From Betaproteobacteria bacterium (GTDB lineage: Bacteria > Pseudomonadota > Gammaproteobacteria > Burkholderiales > SG8-41): a stretch of DNA of 51,132 bases. The first letter of the stretch is position 1; each line of letters opens with the position of its first letter. This document shows positions 43,077 to 50,699 of this stretch, one piece after another. The position numbers and the translations under genes were made by a program. Location of the stretch: the NCBI GenBank assembly GCA_025363575.1, contig JANYDM010000082.1, forward strand, positions 1 through 51,132. Direction: 5' to 3'. The notes beneath the pieces were generated by a model. The model was not told the origin of the DNA, did no database searches, and saw nothing but the letters and a program-made list of their open reading frames with translations.

Positions 43077-43952
43077 CTATCTCAGGCGCAGCCAGGGCGT
43101 CACGCGCTTGCCGAGCGTGCGCAACAGCTCGCTCGAAATGAAGCCGGCAATGCCGATGCTGATCATGCCGACGACGATCTGCTCGTAAGAGCCGCCGACG
43201 TAGGAATTCCAGATGAAAAAGCCGAGCCCGCCGCCGCTGGTGCCGCCGATCTGGCTGCCGCCGCCCGAGATCATCTCGGCAGCAACTACGACTTCCCAGG
43301 TGATACCCATCCCCACCGCCGAGCCGACCATGATGGAAGGCAGAGTACCGGGCAGGATGATGCGCCAGAAAATGTCCCAATCGCTCGAACCCATCGAGCG
43401 CGCCGCCTGGAAGTAGCGCACGTCGATTGCACGCGCGCCGCCAACCACGTTGATCACGATGGTGTAGAAGGCGCCAAGGAATGTCACGAACGCGATCGAC
43501 ATTTCCTGCGTCGGCCAGAAGATAATCGATGCCGGCACCCAAGCCAGCGGCGGAATCGGCCGCAGCACTTCGAACACCGGGAAGCCGATACCGTAGGCGG
43601 TGCGGCTCACTGCGAGCAGCAGCCCGAAAGGAATGCCGATGAGCATGGCGGCAATGAAGCCCGACATGACGCGAAAAAAGCTCATGTACCAGCTTTGCCA
43701 GTAGCCGGGATCGTTAATGACGTTGAGCCACGCATGCAGCACTTCGGTGGGCGCCGGTACCGCACCTATCCATGGCAAATAGAGCGGCTTCAGGCCGCAC
43801 GCGACCAGCAGGCTGCGCAGCCATTCAAACGCCTCCCACTTGATCCACACCTTGGACAGCGACCCGATTTCCCACAGCAGAAGAAATATGACGATGGAAA
43901 TGAAGCCTCGCCAGTAAATAGAGGTGAAGAACGATTGCCTGCCGGCGGCCAT
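43077..43952 (-). CDS. NitT/TauT-type ABC transporter permease 2
   Basis: A 291-residue inner-membrane permease with about six helices. The cytoplasmic EAA-type loop reads QAARSMGSSDWDIFWRIILPG near residues 188-208. The segment VLRPIPPLAWVPASIIFWPT near 130 is typical of SsuC/TauC proteins. I chose the ATG at 43952 because AGGAGGG lies 8 nt upstream, overlapping the end of the ATPase 1 gene. It is paralogous to permease 1 at 44820-45695 (shared LRPIP-LAWVP and ILPG-LP blocks), so the transporter probably has a heterodimeric membrane domain. Confidence 0.92.
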   Translation of the reverse strand: MAAGRQSFFTSIYWRGFISIVIFLLLWEIGSLSKVWIKWEAFEWLRSLLVACGLKPLYLPWIGAVPAPTEVLHAWLNVINDPGYWQSWYMSFFRVMSGFIAAMLIGIPFGLLLAVSRTAYGIGFPVFEVLRPIPPLAWVPASIIFWPTQEMSIAFVTFLGAFYTIVINVVGGARAIDVRYFQAARSMGSSDWDIFWRIILPGTLPSIMVGSAVGMGITWEVVVAAEMISGGGSQIGGTSGGGLGFFIWNSYVGGSYEQIVVGMISIGIAGFISSELLRTLGKRVTPWLRLR

Positions 43953-43956
43953 TGCG

Positions 43957-44820
43957 TTAGCCCTCCTTCTCGCCGGCGGCAAACGCCTTGAGGGCTTCCT
44001 CGTGCACCGCCTCGTTCGTCTCCTCCATCAACTCGCGGAATCGCTTCGAGGTCAGCACGCTGTAGTCGCGCGGATGCGGTATATCAACTTCGAGTATCTT
44101 CTTGGGTTTGCACGGCCGCGTCGTCATGATCGCGACTTTGTGCCCGAGAAAAATAGCCTCTTCAAGATCATGGGTGATGAAGAAAATCGTCACCTTGTTC
44201 TTATAGTAGATCTCCAGCAGCGCTTCATGCATGACAGATTTCGTCAGCGAATCGAGCGCCCGGTACGGCTCGTCCAACAGCAAAACTTTGGGGTCGTTCA
44301 TCAGGGCGCGCACGATTTCGACGCGGCGGCGCATGCCGGACGACACTTCGCCGGGGAAATTATGCTCGACGCCCGACAGCCCGGCATCGGCCATCATGCC
44401 CAGCGCTTTCTCACGCGCCTGCGCTTTGCCGAGCTTGCCCTGCATGATGGGACCGAAGGCCACGTTCTCGAGATTCGTTTTCCAGGGAAACAGCGCGCCA
44501 TTCTGAAAGACGACGATGCGGTCGGAGCCCGGCTCAGCCTTCGGTTTTTCCGGGCAGCAGAGGATTTCACCATCGAGCAGGATGCGGCCCGAAGTGATCT
44601 CGTGAAAACCCGCGATTGCATTCAACAGCGTCGTCTTGCCGCAGCCGGACGGGCCGACGATCATGCAGATCTCGCCGGCCTTGATATCGAGCGAACAGTG
44701 ATCGACCGCCATCACGGCCGCGCCGGCGGGGTCGTAGATCTTGACGACGTCGTCGATGACGATAGCGCCGCGGCCCGCGCTGGCCGGCGCTGTCACGCAC
44801 GCTTCGGCAACCACGGCCAT
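43957..44820 (-). CDS. NitT/TauT-type ABC transporter ATP-binding protein 1 (degenerate signature)
   Basis: A 287-residue ABC ATPase starting MAVVAEACVTAPASAG. Walker A is GPSGCGKTTLL, the Q-loop VFQNGALFPWK, Walker B VLLLDEPYRALD, and the H-loop is intact as FITHDLEEA. The ABC signature reads VSSGMRRR instead of LSGGMRRR (codons 44335-44346), so the first Gly is Ser. The ATG at 44820 shares one base with the permease 1 TGA. This degeneracy is complementary to that in ATPase 2, which suggests one consensus and one non-consensus ATP site in a heterodimer. Confidence 0.9.
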   Translation of the reverse strand: MAVVAEACVTAPASAGRGAIVIDDVVKIYDPAGAAVMAVDHCSLDIKAGEICMIVGPSGCGKTTLLNAIAGFHEITSGRILLDGEILCCPEKPKAEPGSDRIVVFQNGALFPWKTNLENVAFGPIMQGKLGKAQAREKALGMMADAGLSGVEHNFPGEVSSGMRRRVEIVRALMNDPKVLLLDEPYRALDSLTKSVMHEALLEIYYKNKVTIFFITHDLEEAIFLGHKVAIMTTRPCKPKKILEVDIPHPRDYSVLTSKRFRELMEETNEAVHEEALKAFAAGEKEG

Positions 44821-45695
44821 CACTGGTCCCCCAGCGCAAGCTCGCGCGTGCGCCACTGCATCAGGTAGTCACCCAGCATGCGCACGAGCGCGCTGGTCGT
44901 GTAGCCGACGACCCCCAGCGTAATCATGCCGATCACGATGGTCGGATAACGCACCATCGTGTATGAGGTGTTGATCACGTAGCCGAGCCCGTACTGGCCG
45001 GACACCATCTCAGCGGCGACCAGCGAGAACCACGACACGCCGATGGATATCTGCAAGCCGGTAAAAATGAACGGCAGCGCGCCGGGAATTATGACGTGCC
45101 GGAACACCTGCGCGCGTTTGGCGCCCAGGCAATAGGCGGCACGTATGTAAGACTCTTCAATGGATTCGACTCCCAGCATTGTATTCAGGGCGGTTGCGAA
45201 AAACGATGCGAGGAAGGTCAGATAGATGACCGCCGATTCGGTCGCGATGAACATAACTATTGCCAGCGGCACCCAGGCCAGTATCGGGATGGGGCGCAAT
45301 GTTTCGAACACCGGAAATACGTAATCCTTGAATTTCTTCGACCAGCCGAGAAAAAGGCCGAACGGCACGCCCAGCGCTGTCGCGAGGAAAAATGCGCGCG
45401 TTACGCGCCAGACACTGACCCAGATGTGGGTGTAGTACTCCTCGGTGTAGAGCGAGAGGCCATAAGTCGGGTTCGGACTGAACCACTCCTTGACGACCGT
45501 AGTGATGCCGGGCATCTCGCGAAAACGCGGCAGCTTCCAGACTTCGACCGACAGATACCAGAAACCCAGAAAGAGGGCGAAACCGACCAGCATCAGGTAC
45601 GGGCGCGGGCTCTTGATCCACTGCCCGGTCCGGTACAGCGTCAGTTTGGCTCCGCTGATCTGCTCCGGCGGCGGGCGCTGTGCAACAGGTTCCAT
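44820..45695 (-). CDS. NitT/TauT-type ABC transporter permease 1
   Basis: A 291-residue permease of the SsuC/TauC type with about six helices. VFETLRPIPILAWVPLAIVM near residues 130-149 and the EAA-type loop AAYCLGAKRAQVFRHVIIPG near 187-206 are clear. A long N-terminal hydrophilic segment (about 30 residues) precedes helix 1. It follows the binding-protein gene after an 80-base gap with a terminator hairpin and is directly coupled to ATPase 1. Confidence 0.93.
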   Translation of the reverse strand: MEPVAQRPPPEQISGAKLTLYRTGQWIKSPRPYLMLVGFALFLGFWYLSVEVWKLPRFREMPGITTVVKEWFSPNPTYGLSLYTEEYYTHIWVSVWRVTRAFFLATALGVPFGLFLGWSKKFKDYVFPVFETLRPIPILAWVPLAIVMFIATESAVIYLTFLASFFATALNTMLGVESIEESYIRAAYCLGAKRAQVFRHVIIPGALPFIFTGLQISIGVSWFSLVAAEMVSGQYGLGYVINTSYTMVRYPTIVIGMITLGVVGYTTSALVRMLGDYLMQWRTRELALGDQ

Positions 45696-45733
45696 GTTCG
45701 TCCTACTCCAGCTTCAACGCGGATGGTTCGCCC

Positions 45734-45762
45734 AAAAAAAGAGCCGGCTGTGCGGCCGGCTC
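45734..45762 (-). terminator. Intrinsic terminator between ABC binding-protein and permease genes
   Basis: On the minus strand an 8-bp stem GAGCCGGC/GCCGGCTC (45741-45748 with 45755-45762, loop of 6) is followed by T7 (45734-45740). It stands directly after the binding-protein stop, so partial termination would make more binding protein than permease and ATPase. Confidence 0.82.
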
Positions 45763-45774
45763 CGCCTGTGTTGC

Positions 45775-46905
45775 CTAGTTGATCGGCTTGAAATCAGAAT
45801 CCGGCAACGCCGTCACCTGTCCGATGGGTGCCTTGACATTGCGCTCCTTCAGCACCGCATCCGCAAATTCGGGCATCACTGCTTCGGGCCGCAGCTTCGG
45901 CGCATTGATGCTCTTGATCGAGAAGAGGAACGCAGTCGCGCGATCGAGCAATTCGCGCGCCGGCGGCGTAATTGTGTATGGCAGGCTGTTGCGCACCTTT
46001 GTGCCATCGGCCTCCGGCCCGTACGAACCGTACAGCGAATACCACAACACCTTGTCGGAGAAGCCCGTCGTCTGCTGGCGCGCCATGCGGATGATCTCCT
46101 GCGAATTCTTCGGGTCGGCGAGGAACAACTGCGCGTCGAGCTCTGCGTTCATCCACGCCTTGACGATGTCGGGCCGCTGCTTGATCAGGTCAGCACGCAT
46201 CGCCAGAAACCCGCCGTCATTTTCCTGCGGCGTCACGCCGGTGATCACGCGGCGCGCCAGGCCTTCCTGCACCAGCTTGGAGGCCGTCGGTTCCCAGATG
46301 ACCGCGGCGTCGATCTTACCTGCGCGGAAGTTGCTGGTAATGACTTCGATGTTCTGATTCAGGTACGCGGCCGGGTTGACCTTGTATTTTTGGTACACCG
46401 CTTGGGCGTAGCGGTCGGTGCAGCTGCCTTTCGGCACCGCGATCTGCTTGCCATCGAGCCATTTGATGGCATCCAGCGTGGTGGCGAACTTCGGCGCGTC
46501 GGTGCGCACCAGGAATATATTGCACTGGTCGTGCGCGATGCCGAGCGTGCCGACGATGCGGATGTCGGCGACCTCCTGCTTGGTGGTCGACACGATGGAC
46601 GGCATGTCGCCCATGTAGCCGATGTGCTGTTTGCCGGCCAGCATGTTGTTGACGATGATGGCGCCCTGCAGGCCGATCTGAAATTCCACCTTCGAGCCCT
46701 TGGGCAGATATTTCTCATAGAATTTCTTGCCGCGCATGATCACGCCGGACCATGACTGCGTGTAGTACGGCTGGTAGCCGACCACCAGTTCCACCGGCTC
46801 GCCGGCCTTGCCGAAATTGATGTCGGCGGCATGCAAGTGCGCGGCCGGCAATGCGACGGCGGCGAACAGCGCCAACACCCGCAAAAGTCTTTGCATCTTG
46901 TTCAT
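45775..46905 (-). CDS. NitT/TauT-type ABC transporter substrate-binding protein
   Basis: A 376-residue periplasmic binding protein. The signal peptide MNKMQRLLRVLALFAAVALP...LHAAD is followed by VELVVGYQPYYTQSWSGVIM, GLQGAIIVNNMLAGKQHIGYMGDMPS near residue 75, VPKGSCTDRYAQ near 152 and RAGKIDAAVIWEPTASKL near 188. The fold matches SsuA/TauA/NrtA-type proteins for small anions. AGGAGG lies 4 nt before the ATG at 46905. It follows the Rieske-CNB gene in the same direction; the 102-base gap shows no clear promoter. The ligand is probably the substrate of the neighbouring oxygenase. Confidence 0.92.
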   Translation of the reverse strand: MNKMQRLLRVLALFAAVALPAAHLHAADINFGKAGEPVELVVGYQPYYTQSWSGVIMRGKKFYEKYLPKGSKVEFQIGLQGAIIVNNMLAGKQHIGYMGDMPSIVSTTKQEVADIRIVGTLGIAHDQCNIFLVRTDAPKFATTLDAIKWLDGKQIAVPKGSCTDRYAQAVYQKYKVNPAAYLNQNIEVITSNFRAGKIDAAVIWEPTASKLVQEGLARRVITGVTPQENDGGFLAMRADLIKQRPDIVKAWMNAELDAQLFLADPKNSQEIIRMARQQTTGFSDKVLWYSLYGSYGPEADGTKVRNSLPYTITPPARELLDRATAFLFSIKSINAPKLRPEAVMPEFADAVLKERNVKAPIGQVTALPDSDFKPIN

Positions 46906-47007
46906 GACTCCTCCTGTGTGATTAACAACTTTTGCTGCCCGTTCTTTCTTATTATGCTGCAAACCCCTGCTGCTGCATGTCCTGCAAATCACTTCAACCG
47001 CTGCCGC

Positions 47008-47736
47008 TCACTTCGAGCCCGACGACACGAGGTAACGCGCGATCAGCGCCGACAACCGCCGCATGACCAGATAACCGGAAGCGGGATCGGCCTCGAGCAC
47101 GCGCAGGGTTTCGCGGCCGTTAATGCGCAGCAGCTGCGACGGTTCCAGGCAGGCCGCGCGTGCGATCCTCTGCGGCTGGTTCTCCAGCAGCGCGGCCCAG
47201 CCAAACACTTCGCCCTTGTGCAGCATGAAGCCGGCGGGACTGACGCGCTCGCCGCGGCCGATCAGGAATTCGACCTTGCCTGATTCCAGCACGAAAAACT
47301 CCTCCGCCGGGTCGCCGATATCGTACAGCGAGCGGCCGGCGTCGAATTGCTCTTTCCTCGCTAGCGTCATGAGCGCATCGAGGCTCTGCTGGGAGATGCC
47401 GGTAAACAGCTCGGCCGTGGCGAGCGCACTGCGCGCCACGACATAGATGGAATCGCCATCGACCTCAACGGGAAAACTTTCGAGCGGCGACTCGGCGAGC
47501 CCCAAAGCAGCGCCCGTGCGTATGTCCCATTGCCACAAGTGCTGGTGGCAGGTCAGCACGGCGCCGTCATACAGCCCTTCGCACAACGCCACCTCCTGGT
47601 GCGGGCACATCGCCTGGTAGGCGAAATACTCGTTGCCAGCGTTTGCCACCAGCACTTTCTGTCCGCCTTCGACCGCACACTCAATCATGCCGTTGGGCGG
47701 CACCTGGCTGCGCGGACACACGAATGTTTTGCTCAT
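47008..47736 (-). CDS. Rieske ferredoxin fused to a cyclic-nucleotide-binding domain
   Basis: A 242-residue two-domain protein. Residues 1-105 are a Rieske ferredoxin of the toluene-monooxygenase TmoC type: the 2Fe-2S motif is CPH-x16-CHQH (AMCPHQEVALCEGLYDGAVL, then TCHQH). Residues 118-238 are a CNB beta-roll: YDIGDPAEEFFVLESGKVEFLIG and the cassette-like GEVFGWAALLENQPQRIARA. It has no DNA-binding domain. It lies 6 nt after the reductase gene and would carry electrons from reductase to oxygenase. The CNB domain is closely related to the separate protein at 38037-38501. Such a domain on an electron carrier is, to my knowledge, unusual. Confidence 0.9.
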   Translation of the reverse strand: MSKTFVCPRSQVPPNGMIECAVEGGQKVLVANAGNEYFAYQAMCPHQEVALCEGLYDGAVLTCHQHLWQWDIRTGAALGLAESPLESFPVEVDGDSIYVVARSALATAELFTGISQQSLDALMTLARKEQFDAGRSLYDIGDPAEEFFVLESGKVEFLIGRGERVSPAGFMLHKGEVFGWAALLENQPQRIARAACLEPSQLLRINGRETLRVLEADPASGYLVMRRLSALIARYLVSSGSK

Positions 47737-47742
47737 GGCGGG

Positions 47743-48849
47743 TCAGCTGAACTTGTCGTAGCGGATATTATCCGCAGTGAGCCTGGCCTGCAGCAACAGC
47801 ATGCGGATGGCGCCGTCGACCGCCGGCGGCGGCCCTGCCAGATAAGCGCGCACGTTTTGATAGCGGCCGTGCATGCACCTGCCGGCGACTTCGTGCACAA
47901 ATCCTTTTTCGAAGGCGAGCTCAGGGTGCGCCTGTTGTACGGACGCGGGCACGTCTTCATCCGACAAGGCGATAGTGACGCCTAGCCGGCCGGCGGCTTC
48001 CGTGCTCAATTGCTTCAGTTCTTCGATGAAAAACATGTCGGCGCACGTGCGCACTCCGAAAAACACATCAGCGCGATATTGCTCGAAATAACGCTCCTGA
48101 CGCGCCCGCGCCAAGATAGACATCATGCCCGCTATACCGCTGCCGCCTGCAATGCACAGGATGTGTTTGCCGAGATTGGGCGCAAACGTTGCCGCGCCGA
48201 GCGGGCCGAACCAATCGACCTCGCAGCCCTCGGTTGCCCCGTTGAACAGCCATTCGGATGCGCCGCCGCCCGGCTTTTTCTTGACGACAAAATCGAGCCG
48301 CCGTGCGGAGCGCTCGAAATTCACCATCGAATAGCCGCGGTAACCGGGTACACCCGGCACCTGCACCACCACGAACTGGCCGGCATCGAAATCGCAAGAC
48401 TTGTCCAGCTCGATGGAGAACGCGGTCACGTCGTGCGTCAGCGCACGCGCATTTGTAATCACGCCGCGGCCGAACACCGGCGTCGACGCGCCGGGATCCA
48501 TGACGTTGACGAAATTGGTGACCTCCAGCGTGCAAGCGCTGTGGGCGATACATTGGCACATCAGGATTTCGCCCGGCTGCTTCAAGAACTTGCGGCCGCT
48601 CGCCTGCGGCCACACATCCTCGACTTCACCGGTCACGACTCTCGCCTTGCATGTTCCGCAGGTTCCGGTGCCGCATTCGTACGGGAGGTGCACGCCCGCG
48701 GCCAAGCCCGCGTACAGCAGACGCATGCCCGGCTTGGCATCGAATTCGAAAGCGCGGTTGCGCGCACTGAGCTGAATCTGCAAGCGCCGTCCGTCAGAAG
48801 GGAATGTGGTAGCCGAACCCGAACTGCCGGGTATCGAGCTTGACGACAC
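47743..48849 (-). CDS. Oxygenase reductase (2Fe-2S ferredoxin-FAD-NAD type)
   Basis: A reductase of up to 368 residues. The N-terminal plant-type ferredoxin domain has CGTGTCGTCKARVVTG near residues 59-74 with the fourth Cys in LMCQCIAHS. The FAD domain contains YRGYSMVNF (RxYS) near 168 and the NAD domain IAGGSGIAGMMSIL near 233. It resembles reductases of soluble di-iron or Rieske oxygenases. The ATG at 48849 overlaps the beta-subunit gene by 56 nt; a TTG at 48783 (starting QIQLSARNR after the initiator) would remove the overlap and also fits the ferredoxin N terminus. It passes electrons from NAD(P)H to the Rieske-CNB protein. Confidence 0.9.
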   Translation of the reverse strand: MSSSSIPGSSGSATTFPSDGRRLQIQLSARNRAFEFDAKPGMRLLYAGLAAGVHLPYECGTGTCGTCKARVVTGEVEDVWPQASGRKFLKQPGEILMCQCIAHSACTLEVTNFVNVMDPGASTPVFGRGVITNARALTHDVTAFSIELDKSCDFDAGQFVVVQVPGVPGYRGYSMVNFERSARRLDFVVKKKPGGGASEWLFNGATEGCEVDWFGPLGAATFAPNLGKHILCIAGGSGIAGMMSILARARQERYFEQYRADVFFGVRTCADMFFIEELKQLSTEAAGRLGVTIALSDEDVPASVQQAHPELAFEKGFVHEVAGRCMHGRYQNVRAYLAGPPPAVDGAIRMLLLQARLTADNIRYDKFS

Positions 48850-49258
48850 GCTTGAGCAGCAATGGCGCGCCGTTGCCGAGCTTTACGGTGTCGATGTAGC
48901 GGCCGACCGCGAAAAGCTCCGTCGCGCCGCCATCGAGACTGGTCTTGAATACCTGCAACGCCGATACGACTGCTGCCTGCTGCGCGGCCGGGTCCACGCT
49001 CACTGTATATACCGTCGCATGGCGCGTCACCGGCGAATGGTCGCTGTTGTGTCGCGGCAGGTTCGTAAACAGCAGCTGCATGCCAGCCTTGTCGTGATCG
49101 AGCCAGACCATGTCTTTGCGAATCTCGGGACTGTACGCTGTGATCGTGTAGTTGAACGCGCCGTCGCAAAGCTCGAGATAACCCTTGAAATTCTTCTCGT
49201 CGAGCGCGAGGCACGAGCGATAGACCAGTTCTTCGACCGCCGTCCTGTCAATCTCCAT
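48794..49258 (-). CDS. Rieske oxygenase beta subunit (NTF2-like)
   Basis: A 154-residue small subunit with the NTF2-like fold of ring-hydroxylating or methanesulfonate-type oxygenases. It starts MEIDRTAVEELVYRSCLALDEK, then YLELCDGAFNYTITAYSPEIRK near 28, HSPVTRHATVYTVSV near 75 and FAVGRYIDTVKLGNG near 117. GGAGGA lies 6 nt before the ATG at 49258; the open frame extends to 49306 without similarity. It has no catalytic residues and would form an alpha-beta hexamer with the neighbouring alpha subunit. Confidence 0.88.
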   Translation of the reverse strand: MEIDRTAVEELVYRSCLALDEKNFKGYLELCDGAFNYTITAYSPEIRKDMVWLDHDKAGMQLLFTNLPRHNSDHSPVTRHATVYTVSVDPAAQQAAVVSALQVFKTSLDGGATELFAVGRYIDTVKLGNGAPLLLKRVVKLDTRQFGFGYHIPF

Positions 49259-49313
49259 CCAACTCTCCTCCGCCACCCGCCGCCATGCAGGCGGCCGCTG
49301 CGGCACCTGCTAT

Positions 49314-50522
49314 TTACGCTGCTATCGTCGACTTCTTTTCGCCGAACGGGTCGTACGCCTTGCGGCCCATGCGCCGGCTCCATTCAGCATAAAAATGCCG
49401 CATGCCGCCTTCGTCGTGTATGGTCATGTTCTCTTCGCGCCCGTGCAGCACCCACGTCGGGTCGCCGCTCGCGCGCATCGCGCGGCCCTGGCCGTGTACG
49501 CCAAGCAGGTCTTCGTGCAGGTTGCGGCCGAACGGCCCCCAGATCATGTTGTGGTCGCGTATGCGCTCCGTGCGCTGTTCCGGCGTGTCGGTCTTGAGCC
49601 CCAATCCACGAAACTCGATCAGCAGCTTGTTGGGGCCGAGCGGTATCGACGTATCCATGCGCAGCACCGACGTGCGCAGGTTGTACGTCATGCCGGGGAA
49701 TATATCGATCAGTATCCAGCCGCCGGGGGCGAGACCGGGCCAGCCGACGCCACGCTGCTTGCTGCCCTCGTAAGCGTCGTACTTGATTTCCATCGAGCCG
49801 ACCGACGCGTGCCCGTTCGGATAGCCGGTGTATTTGCGGTCGAAGTAGCCCGGCTGCAGCATGCCTGTTACCCGGTTAAAGTAATGCATGTAATCGTGAT
49901 AGAACTCGCTGTTGGTGTCGTGCCATAGCTTGTAGTTCGTCTCGACGATCGCCTTGTGGTAGTGGAAAACCTCGAGCGGCATCGACATGTGCTCTTTCAG
50001 CATGCCGAGCGAGTCGCCGATATATTCATTCAGCGTGCACGCGTTGTCGTCAACGTTGACCCAGACGAAACCGCCGAAGCCGACTTCGGCGCGCACTTCG
50101 CGCATGCCGGCGTCAGCCTTGCAGAAGCGTTTCTGAAAACCCTGCTCTTCGCGAGAAATGTCGATGCAGTTGCCCTTGCTGTCGAACGACCACGCGTGAA
50201 AAATGCACGTGATCCTTTTCGCGTTGCCGACGGGGTCATAGAGAAGCGTGTTGCCGCGATGGGGGCAGACGTTATAAAAGCTGCGCACTTTCATGTCTTC
50301 GCCGCGGACGACAATCAGCGGCGTGCCGCCCGGATGCTGGAATGTGCGATAGTCGTACGCGTTCGGCACCTCGGATTCGTGGCACGCGATTATCCAGCAC
50401 TTGTTGAAGATTTTTTCCCGCTCTTCATGAAACAGCTGCTCATCGGTGTAGATGCGGCTGTCGACGAAGTGCGTCGACGGGAACTTCGGCTGCTGATGCC
50501 ATTGGGTTGCGTTTTTCGACAT
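49314..50522 (-). CDS. Rieske non-heme iron oxygenase alpha subunit
   Basis: The 402-residue catalytic subunit. The Rieske motif is CPH-x17-CIFH near residues 86-109 (YNVCPHRGN and ITCIFHAWSF). The mononuclear iron region is LWHDTNSEFYHDYMHYFNR near 194-212; the two His are separated by three residues (H-x3-H), whereas most family members have four, and Glu occupies the bridging-acid position. The sequence style recalls methanesulfonate monooxygenase MsmA, but MsmA as I remember it has a longer Rieske spacing. AGGAGG is 5 nt before the ATG at 50522. It heads the operon behind a sigma-54 promoter. The substrate is probably a methylated or sulfonated small molecule. Confidence 0.92.
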   Translation of the reverse strand: MSKNATQWHQQPKFPSTHFVDSRIYTDEQLFHEEREKIFNKCWIIACHESEVPNAYDYRTFQHPGGTPLIVVRGEDMKVRSFYNVCPHRGNTLLYDPVGNAKRITCIFHAWSFDSKGNCIDISREEQGFQKRFCKADAGMREVRAEVGFGGFVWVNVDDNACTLNEYIGDSLGMLKEHMSMPLEVFHYHKAIVETNYKLWHDTNSEFYHDYMHYFNRVTGMLQPGYFDRKYTGYPNGHASVGSMEIKYDAYEGSKQRGVGWPGLAPGGWILIDIFPGMTYNLRTSVLRMDTSIPLGPNKLLIEFRGLGLKTDTPEQRTERIRDHNMIWGPFGRNLHEDLLGVHGQGRAMRASGDPTWVLHGREENMTIHDEGGMRHFYAEWSRRMGRKAYDPFGEKKSTIAA

Positions 50523-50573
50523 GGCGCCTCCTCGCGTTGTTATGCAGGACCGGACGAAATTTGCAGAACCACA

Positions 50574-50589
50574 CGCAGATTCCATGCCA
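50574..50589 (-). promoter_or_regulatory. Sigma-54 (-24/-12) promoter of the oxygenase operon
   Basis: On the minus strand TGGCATGGAATCTGCG matches TGGCAYRNNNNTTGCW with correct GG-N10-GC spacing and two mismatches, both in the -12 block. A T precedes it, so it shares TTGGCAT with the PanB-like promoter. The predicted start is near 50563, about 41 bases before the ATG of the alpha subunit, the same leader length as the other operon. Confidence 0.68.
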
Positions 50590-50663
50590 ACCCGGCGGAT
50601 GGGGCTCGCACGGGGGCAAATGAAATCTGCCGGGATTTTCCGGAGTTTACGCGCTCCACGCCA

Positions 50664-50699
50664 GTTTCGAAAAGAAACGAAACATGGCTGTCCGGAAAC
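50664..50699 (-). promoter_or_regulatory. Putative activator-binding sites (GTTTC-N5-GAAAC plus repeats)
   Basis: The palindrome GTTTC-GAAAA-GAAAC is at 50664-50678, another GAAAC abuts it at 50679-50683, and GGAAAC follows at 50694-50699. The last and first GAAAC copies end 21 bases apart, about two helical turns. The palindrome centre is about 83 bases upstream of the -24 element, against about 79 for the identical palindrome before the PanB-like gene. This is consistent with binding by the local NtrC-type regulator. Confidence 0.62.

Noticed and set aside
46906..47007. Independent sigma-54 promoter before the ABC binding protein
   Set aside because: No TGGC...TTGC pair with correct spacing and no GTTTC-N5-GAAAC palindrome was found in the gap, so it is more likely part of the upstream transcript.
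49314..50522. Direct naming of the alpha subunit as methanesulfonate monooxygenase MsmA
   Set aside because: As I recall, canonical MsmA has an extended Rieske spacing (about 26 residues), whereas this protein has 17. Context supports a related function, but the identity is not proven.
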